DNA from: Schistosoma haematobium
Taxonomy: Eukaryota > Platyhelminthes > Trematoda > Strigeidida > Schistosomatidae
Length of the DNA: 64,000 nt
Direction of reading: 5' to 3'
Assembly: GCF_000699445.3 (NCBI RefSeq)
Contig: NC_067196.1
Location: 90,126,364-90,190,363 of the forward strand
Shown: piece by piece, positions 52,001 to 61,400 of the stretch
Position numbering within the stretch: position 1 is the stretch's first letter
Layout: every line of letters starts with the position of its first letter
Position numbers and translations under genes: made by a program
Notes under the pieces: generated by a model
Databases searched by the model: none
Seen by the model: the letters and a program-made list of their open reading frames with translations, nothing else
Told to the model about the DNA's origin: nothing

Positions 52001-55000
52001 TAATTATGTTTATGTATTGCTTTCTCTTTGCTGGTTTTTAGGATTTTAATGCTGCAACATCTTTTACCACCCCAAGCAATACAAGAAATTCGTCAAATAT
52101 GGCAGGAAATGAATAGGCTTATTAAATGTGATTCAGAAATGTCTCTGAAATCGTCAGTTTCCACAATACCAGTTACTACTACTGCTGAAATTCCGAATTC
52201 TTCATCGCATAATGTGTCAAATGTCGTACGTGAAAATTTTGCTCGTCGAGTTCGACAAATTGTTAGACAGTATCTTGGGCCTAAAGCATTTATCACAGAT
52301 AATTTACCTGAACCTCGGTCAGAAATAGATTCATGTTTTAAAACAGATGATATTGTAATGCTTCAATCGGACAATAATCAACAGTTGGGATTATCAACGT
52401 TGGACTATGATGAAAATGGTGAGTTCATTGATACATTTTATTTCGAATTATTATTATTTCAAGAAAAGAAAAGAAATTCAGTATAAGAATGATTGTTTTA
52501 CATGTATTTATGAATCATATATCATAGATGTACTAGTGATATGTGATACTACATGAAATATCTCATTCGTTATCGGCAGCTACATCATGTAAAAATACTA
52601 GATTTAATGAGATCAATGAAATTAAACAATATTGCCTACCGGTAAATAAAACTTAGGTTTTGCTACCATTATGTCTTATGTTTGAATCACACTTCATGTA
52701 CTTTGGCATCATTCTAGCCGTTACATGCAAGTAAGTTTGGACTTAAAGTCGAATATGAAATTCCGTACTTAGTACATGGGTGTTGTAACTTGAACCTATA
52801 TACATTCATATCCCAGGTCTTACATCATTACTTATGACTAATTAATGGATTGAATATCTCCATCATACTATTTATATGTTGAGTATCGCTGCTTTCTAAT
52901 GGGCGTCCTTGTTTCTGTCATATTTAAGTTGCTATTCCCTTTTACTTACTCAACTCGCCAATAAATTTCGATTAAATTTTCTTTCTACCCCGCGTATGCT
53001 ACTACGTTTATAGTCTAGCGTCCTAAGACTTGATCAATAATACGTTCTAATTGATACGAATAACCTTGAGCTAAAGTAAACATCACTCCTATTGGTCCAT
53101 TAATTCGAAATAATAAACTAGCAGCTTACCTTCTGTTCTCATATTTTAACCACCCAGCCTATATGTATGAATTATTGGGCCTCAGCCCGACAGTTGTTCC
53201 TACCTTGACGTGGTGGTCGGGCTTGCCTATCGTGATGAAGCAATCGAGCTATACTGGCTGGAACAACCGTTTCTCAAGATCCTACCATGTCAGACAGGTC
53301 GCTTGAAGAGCGGTAAGACTAAAAGCAACAAACTGAAGGTCTGAAGGCGAAGTCGTACTGTTGACTGTGCAGAGGTGTGACAGCAGTAGGGTGTTTCCTT
53401 CAGACAATCAGCATGACAACGATGCTGCCTTCCCACAAGGAGAGGTGTGGTTAAAAAAGGTCGACCCTAAAAGTGCACACCTCACTTTATCCCATGAATA
53501 TCCGTTTCCGACCGTAAGGTCTCAACAAGTACAGAGTTAACACGAAATTACTCATAAAAAGGTGTGTGACCGACCACAAACAGTTGTTTCTTGGGCACTG
53601 CGGTTACGCTCTCAGGTCACTAAGACCACCTCTAATCCAATTTCCTTTTCAGGTACCTCCAGAAGAACCCTTCCACGGTGTGGGCAACCGGGAATTGATA
53701 ACCGCCCTCATAACTCTAACAGCACTCAAGACCACTGTATTCATAATCAACCTCCCTCTTAAATTCCTATTATTCCTCCTACATCGACTTTTCTTGGGCC
53801 TCAGCGCACCCCACATAAGGGATCATACTTTCCATACAATCATGCCATAAACGGCAATGAACGAAGCTAACAATACGTAATTAGTCAGTAATAATTAAGG
53901 AAATAATAAAACGTATGACAATAGTTAGTAGGTCTATAGGCAGCTCACAGTAAAGGGAATATATAAATACAATAATACAGTTATCTACTAACTATTAATT
54001 AAAAATATCGATGATAATAAACAGTAGATCATTACCAAAAACTAAATTTTCTTCAATATTCGCTCACCCACAACAATCTCCATTTTTATTAAGGATCAGT
54101 GTGTATTAGAATAAATCTCATTAGAGGTTTATTTCACTGGCGTTTCGAGATTTTTAGATTGCCTACCGTTTATTCTATGGCATCGTTTCTATTCTCCTTG
54201 GTATTGTACTTACAAATGCTGTTTCTTTTCAATATAAAGAATAAGTATTATAAATGGTTAGTCCACCCTACATAGGCTGATAGTTAGCCAGTGGTATAGA
54301 TCTTTAACTTGGCAGAAATATTTCGCATAATATTGGAAATTGTCAAATAGTTAACAAATGTTTGTATCATCAATTTCAAGAAGCAAGTAGTATAAGGTTT
54401 AACTATTTGACTTTTCTCTATGTGGTAAACCTAGAAAAATACTTTTAATATTAATATTTTTGGTCGATTCAATAAATCATCCCGAAATAAAATCTAATTG
54501 TCATTAATTGAAATTCCCAACCAACCACACCGAATTGTGTTATTACTGACCACCTTGATCTCATTTTGGTAATACTATCCGGTTGACTAAACCACAGCAG
54601 ATATAGTGGGATTTGGACATGCGGTTCTGTGTATACTAGTCGAATTCTCTAACCACCGAGTCACTTCCTCACAAGTCTGGAGAGTTTCCAACAGTTCGCA
54701 CCTACGGTATCATCAGGGGTACACGGGCGACAAGCCTATTACTCTTAGTCAGTTTGATAATTTTCACCTAAATAGACACCTATTTGTGGTGATGATTTAC
54801 TTGATGATTGTTTTCTTGTTTTGTTTTGCTTTTTTATTACTCCAAAGAAAAAAAAACAGCTTCCAATTCTGGCATCAACGTCATTGAAGGAACGAATGCT
54901 TCTTTTACTAGTCCTTTTATTCTGTCAACAATACCATGTACTAAGTCACTGTGCGCTAGTGTTGGTAGCAGTGATGCAAAATCGTCTACCATTGAAATGT

Positions 55001-58000
55001 TTTCATCTGAAATAACAGACAAACTGTTTCGCAATGAAACCAATATTGTAGAAAGTAATTCAGGTGCATTATGTCCTAATGTTACTGCGACTTGTGTAAC
55101 TTCATCTAAAGTAAGTGACACAGGGAATACGGTAAGTTGGTTGTAATTGTTATGCTTGATTCAATTTGATTTCTTTAAAAATCGTCACAATCGGTTGATC
55201 ACTAAATTATATCGACCAAATATCGTGTTTGTCTACTTTTTTAGTGATAGTCAAATTCTATTGACCAAGTTGTAACATAGACAGTGATCAGGTTAGTTCA
55301 AAAACGCGTGCGTAGTAGTTAAAAATGGTCATCAGGACAGAAGCATCAGTTTCCCCAAGTTTGTAGGTACACCTTGTTAACGAGTCCCAACACCATTGGC
55401 CATGGATAGTTACCTTCCCACTACTTTCAACCATCTAAGTCCTCGAAAAACGTTTTAACTGTGTTGAATTTAGTGTGTAGAATTCTTATTATGATAAGTG
55501 TTGTTTAAGTTTTTGCTCATATTAGTTTGTTTAAACTGCAGTAGTTGAAATCAGTCTACATAGTTCTAAAAATTGTTAGCAATCCAGATAATTTTGTCTT
55601 ATGTTTTAAATATTGATAGCATATTTCTTTGTAAGTGCCTTCGTGACTTGATTTTAATGAAAATGTAATTAGATAATGTCATAGAATTTGATCCATGAAA
55701 TAGTGTTTTGCATAAATTTTTAGTGATGTGGATCGGATCAATTCGCTCGTCACTCACCTTCTATTTTCACTTATTTCTATGTATTTTATTGTGGGGGTAA
55801 TTTTTCTGTTAAGTCTTACGACTAATTTTGAACATGATAAAAAGGTTTCGAACATGATCAACATTTTAGCATGGAGTTGATTGTTCTTTGTCTACTCTTA
55901 TTGTGTAAGTATTTATCACAGTTTCTTGTTTCTATCCACTGTTTTGCTAAAAGGTTCAGGAAATATCTGCATCTTGTAATGAAACTGTGAGTGATTCACC
56001 ATTGACGTCATGCATAAAACAGACAGATGAACGGATTGTTTCACAATCACTTAATAATAATAACAACAACTTTAATAATAGTCTTTCTAGTGAAACTCCA
56101 TACACATCATCTACTGGTAATTTACCGCGAGTATCAACTAATTCACAGTGTTGTATGCTTGAATGGTTATTGTCTGAAGAAGCTGATCTATGCATATTAC
56201 CACCATCATTATGTCAGTCGAAAGTTGGAGATAAGCCACAGCAACAGTCAATCTCTGGAATCTCACCACCACCATCATCGTTCCACAGTCAGGTGATTTC
56301 ACCAAGAGCATCATGTTGTATGGCATCTTCTAGTCAAACGCACAATTTTCAGTATGGTTCACCTGTTTTGACAGAAGTTGCTTACAGCCCAATATCCATG
56401 TCCCAACAGAAAATTAATTCCGAACTACAAATTAATAATCGTTCATTATCTTCCAATAATAGTGGTTCATTGATTACGACGACTACTACTGTTGGTGCTG
56501 GTACTGTTACTTCGTCGGCGAATTTGTCTTATATTGAAATTCGATCTTCTCCGCAACCACGAACTGAGAGTTTATTAGTTGTAAGTGTTTAGTCGATTTG
56601 ATATGTGTTTATTTTGGAATCTCTGTCTATCGTATACTTGATAGTCATGCACTTAATCATATTTGTGTAGGTTTGCAAAATTTTCCCTCATGTTATTGTT
56701 ATTCAGTGTTGAATGACTAATTAATCACATTCTATATTAGAATTCTGACCTCTTAAATGACCGACATTTATTCGTTGATTATATTTGGGATTAAAAAAAA
56801 GTAAACATAAATTTTCATGAAATTAGTTCCCTTTATGAATTTAAATAAAGCCAGAACAAATATTGATGCAGAATAATATAAATTCATTATATTTCGTGGT
56901 TTCTCATCAGCTGCTTACAACCACTGATATGTATTAGAATTTCACATTGAGATAAGAAATAGTATGAAACAACTGTCATAAGTGAATGTAAAGGATTGGA
57001 ACGACAAAGGTTATCAATGATAACTATATATATATGCAAGAACAGGTCAGAGGTTATTAGGTGTTAGAATCAAGTGGTGGAGTTCAGAGACAGATAAGAT
57101 AAATTGTGTGGTAATTTTAGAGGTAATAAAGGATTCATGGAATTAAAAACTGATAAGATTGGTTACGTAATAATTGAATAGCATTTGAAGTGTCCACATA
57201 ATTTAAGAGAATCAAGTGAGCGGCGATGTGTAAATGATAGGGTAATGGGGGGGGGGAATATAACACAAACTAAAGATTAACAAAATAAAACTAATAGGCA
57301 AAAACAAAGAAAAAGCAGTAAACACAAAAAAAATGGATTACCAAGGTAGTAATAAGTTTATTACTGTCTCGTTTTGAATACATAGATCCTCTTTAAGTTT
57401 TTTTTTTTTATCGTGATCGCTTCATCAAAACACAGAGCAGCCATACTTCTTTGTCTGCTAATAATTTTAAAAACATGAGAGATGTCAATGGTATGTCCGA
57501 TGTCAAGTAAATACCAAGCTATTGCACTGTTGAGAGCCCTAGTTCATCGCAGCCTCAATTTCTTTGGAACATGCTCAGAAATGCGAACATGTAATCTCCT
57601 CTCGACTCTTCCAATGTATGTGCTTTGGCACGTACATGTAAATTGGTAAATGCAGTTGGAGCTACTGAGAAAAGAGAACTTGTCGGCTTTAGAAGCTGAC
57701 GAGGAACCACGAAATGTAATGAATGCATATTATTCTGCATCAATATTTGTTCTTGGTTTATTTAAAAACATGAATTCTACTGGTTTTGGAATTCACCAAT
57801 TAAATGTGATTAAATGCAATATACTGTCGATATTTACACTTTATTAATAAATAAATTAAATACGTTGTAACTTGTTTATCAAAGTACACAATTATCTATT
57901 CGGCTTAAAGTTCAACACTTTGTACAGTTTGACAATACTATTCATCTAATTGAACTGCATTAGAAATATCCGTATGGTATTAGATCCTGCAAATAATTGA

Positions 58001-58150
58001 TTCAACATCGAATGTTTCAATATGGGAAACCCTATCATATATTCTTCCTTTCATCATTATCATCTAAATTTTAACTTGATAATTCCTATTGAAGATTATC
58101 AATTGTACAATGGATTAATTTATCGTTTTCCAATTCAACGCGTTGTATGC

Positions 58151-58186
<36 letters not shown>

Positions 58187-58199
58187 CATCCAATTTTCA

Positions 58200-58286
<87 letters not shown>

Positions 58287-58417
58287 TGTATAGAAATAAC
58301 CACCACATTAATTGTCATTTACTTCTTGCACAATATTTATCTGAAAAACTCAACCGTATAAATATTGTGTATAGTGAGCATTTAGATTTGGTCTATTTAA
58401 TAGAAAAACAGAACATA

Positions 58418-58479
<62 letters not shown>

Positions 58480-61400
58480 GTGTAAAGAGAGCTACTACTG
58501 TCTAGTGGTTGGGTTTTACGATAATTTGCAATTAGTAAGTTGCAGTTTTGAATCTTGCTATTTCATCTACATCGATTTGAACAAGTGTATAACTCGTAAC
58601 CGAGTACATCTATCATGTTCTATCAATAAAAGGACGAGTATACTGCGCGGCGGTTCGTTCTGTTTTAATTTACGGCAGCGAAACATGGCCATTAAGAGTA
58701 GAAGACACTCGTAAGCTACTAGTATTTGACCACAGATGCCTTAGAAATATTGCTGGCGTCTGCTGGGGTTACCGGGTAAGTAATAGTGAGGTTAGATGTA
58801 GGGTATTAGGGAAGGATGGTAAATCAGTCGATGAGGTTGTGAATCTCCATTGACTGAGATGGTTAGACCACGTATTACGCATGCCCCACCACCGATTACC
58901 ACGACGCGCAATGCTAACCGGTGTTCGGTATGGTTGGAATAAAGTTAGGGGTGGCCAAACCAAAACGTGGCATCAGTGCTTAAAGTCACTAACTTGTAGT
59001 CCGAGACATGTTGGTAGATGCAGACTACTTGGTTGTGGTCTGCGTGACCATCGTAACCAATGGTTGGAGACTGTGGGTGACATGGCTCAGAATCGATCAC
59101 AATGGCGTCGGTGTATACACTCTCTGTCTTCCCTTAAACTATGAGATTAAAATTGCTTCATAACTTTCTTTCTACGTACTCATTATTTCTTCAATTCTAT
59201 ATCCTTATATGTAATCTTTTATGTATATTACCACCATTGAATTAACTACTTCTATGAATCCGATGTACATCTTGTGCTAACGAGGTATGGCAACCTGGAC
59301 CGATGTATGTATGTGTCTGTTCCTACATTGTAGCTGACTGACTGACGCCTATCATGTTCCATGTATAATACAGTATAAATAACCTTACTATCTTAGATAA
59401 TTGTTCGACACTCCCCTACCTTACGATAGATTACTACCTGTAAAAAAAACCTACCTAGAAATAAATTTGTACAGTTTCAGAAAATAATATCGTCAAAAAG
59501 AAAATTTCTTTCATTGAAAGGTTTTTATTGTTTTTTTTAATACAGAATTTTTTTCAATCTTAAAACTGTGTGAATAATCTTTTGAGTTATTGAGCAAAGA
59601 GAAAAAAAGTGACAGTTCAACGAAGAAATTATTACTTTGGGATTAGTATCATATACTGTTGAAATTGTACAATCGTACTTATAATAATAATAATCATAAT
59701 AATAATTGTCAATTGGACTATTATCTGACCTTTAAATTTTGTTCTTCCTTACCCCTTGATTAGTATGTTATCCTCATTTGTTATTTATTGTCGAATCCAT
59801 TTTTGTGATACAATCCATTCTATCCTTCTATAGACATACATTTTCCATCTAACTATATAATACGGATGTACAGGTTAAGTAAATGATTTCGTCGAAAAGA
59901 AAACTTTCTTCGCTGAATTCTCTTTTTCTTATTCAATAATAATAATAATAAAGATAATTTTTTATATATAATAGTTCATAGTAAGATGGGAAGTATTGTG
60001 TCAATAACGAATTTATCACACGTTTTCTAGTGTGGAATATTAGTTACATAATGTTAATAATTATTCAGAATGGTATTCAATAACTGTAACGGGAGAATTA
60101 TATATGCAAAAAGTGACCTCATCTCCATCTGTTCACGTGATAAATATGAACAGGATTAAAAAGAAACTTATGTTTACATGTCTTATTAATAATTTTTAAA
60201 ATTAAGTGTGGAGAAGATTTGTAGCTCAGGTGGATGATTTTGGTGAAGTTTTGCTCTCTGAGCTGGATGGTTTGGTCGTGGAGCTTTCATCGTTCTTCTG
60301 AACGACATCATCAGCACAAACTTCAATCAATCCAATTTATCAACCAATCAGGAAAATCGTGCAGAAATATAGGAACAAAAATCAAACCAATGGGAGACAC
60401 AACCAAGACAAAGAAGTGAACAATGATAAATTTAAGGTCAATAAGAACCAATCAACATCGAGGTGCACAGAACAAGCTGTGGAACACATGGAAAAATTCG
60501 AACACTTCACTTCTATCTGAAGTTTGTGCTGATGATGTCGTTCAGAAGAACTATGAAAGCTCCACGACCAAACCATCCAGCTCAGAGAACAAAACTCCAC
60601 CAGAATTAAGTGTGTTGATGAAGACTAGACGAATAAGTGATTGTGTTTGTCACTTTTGATTAAATAATTCAGTTAGTCATAGTCAATGTATAGCATGGAA
60701 TAAATATGAGTCAATCCTAGTTGCTATATCACATCAGGAAAATAAGATGTACTTAACAAACTGAAGAGTAAAATTGTCGAAATAATACAAATTTCAGTCG
60801 TAATGAGAAAGACTAACGCAGTGAGTATTATTCAAAAAAAAATTCTCAGGTACTTATTGTAGAAGATAATTCTAAGCTCACCCGTGTACAATGTCTTCTT
60901 TGACTGTTGGTTTTTCAAGAATTTTGCTACCATATCTCCTTTTGAATTCAATATTCATGAATATCTTCGGGACTGTAGGAGTTCTTTCCTTCCTTAGCTT
61001 GAGGTTCTTCCCTGTCATTAAACCTGGTATGAGTACCATTTTCCTCAAATGTTTGTTGGATTTTATTGAACTCATTATCAATTGTGTCCTCGTGCATACA
61101 CATTTAAGTCTCGTGGATAAAGAGTATGAACTTATTATCTATTCCTCTTGAGTAGAATTCGACCTTAAAGTTTGTACACTTATTCTCGGTTGGTCTTGCA
61201 TAGAAAATGCCTCTTAGTCTTTGTCTCAACAAAATATCAAAATAATAAAATTCTGAGTTCCTATTTGAGTCCAGTATACACACGTGACTTATTGTAAACT
61301 TCTGTAGGATACTATTAATATGATTTAAGTCTGTCATATTTCTATGCTATTTGTATGTATTCTATCAATAATCGAATTTGTCGATTATGTAAGTCAAAGA

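Noticed and set aside
54110..54190. Another hammerhead near a CTGGCGTTTCG sequence
   Set aside because: The reverse complement has CGAAACGCC but no CUGANGA box at a suitable distance.
57555..57743. 62-codon minus-strand frame at the second Penelope-like fragment
   Set aside because: A different frame of the same strand shows the GIY-YIG motif, so the longer open frame is a shadow.
58022..58477. 151-codon frame with a tyrosine run
   Set aside because: It is produced by reading through TA and ATT microsatellites; nothing suggests a protein.
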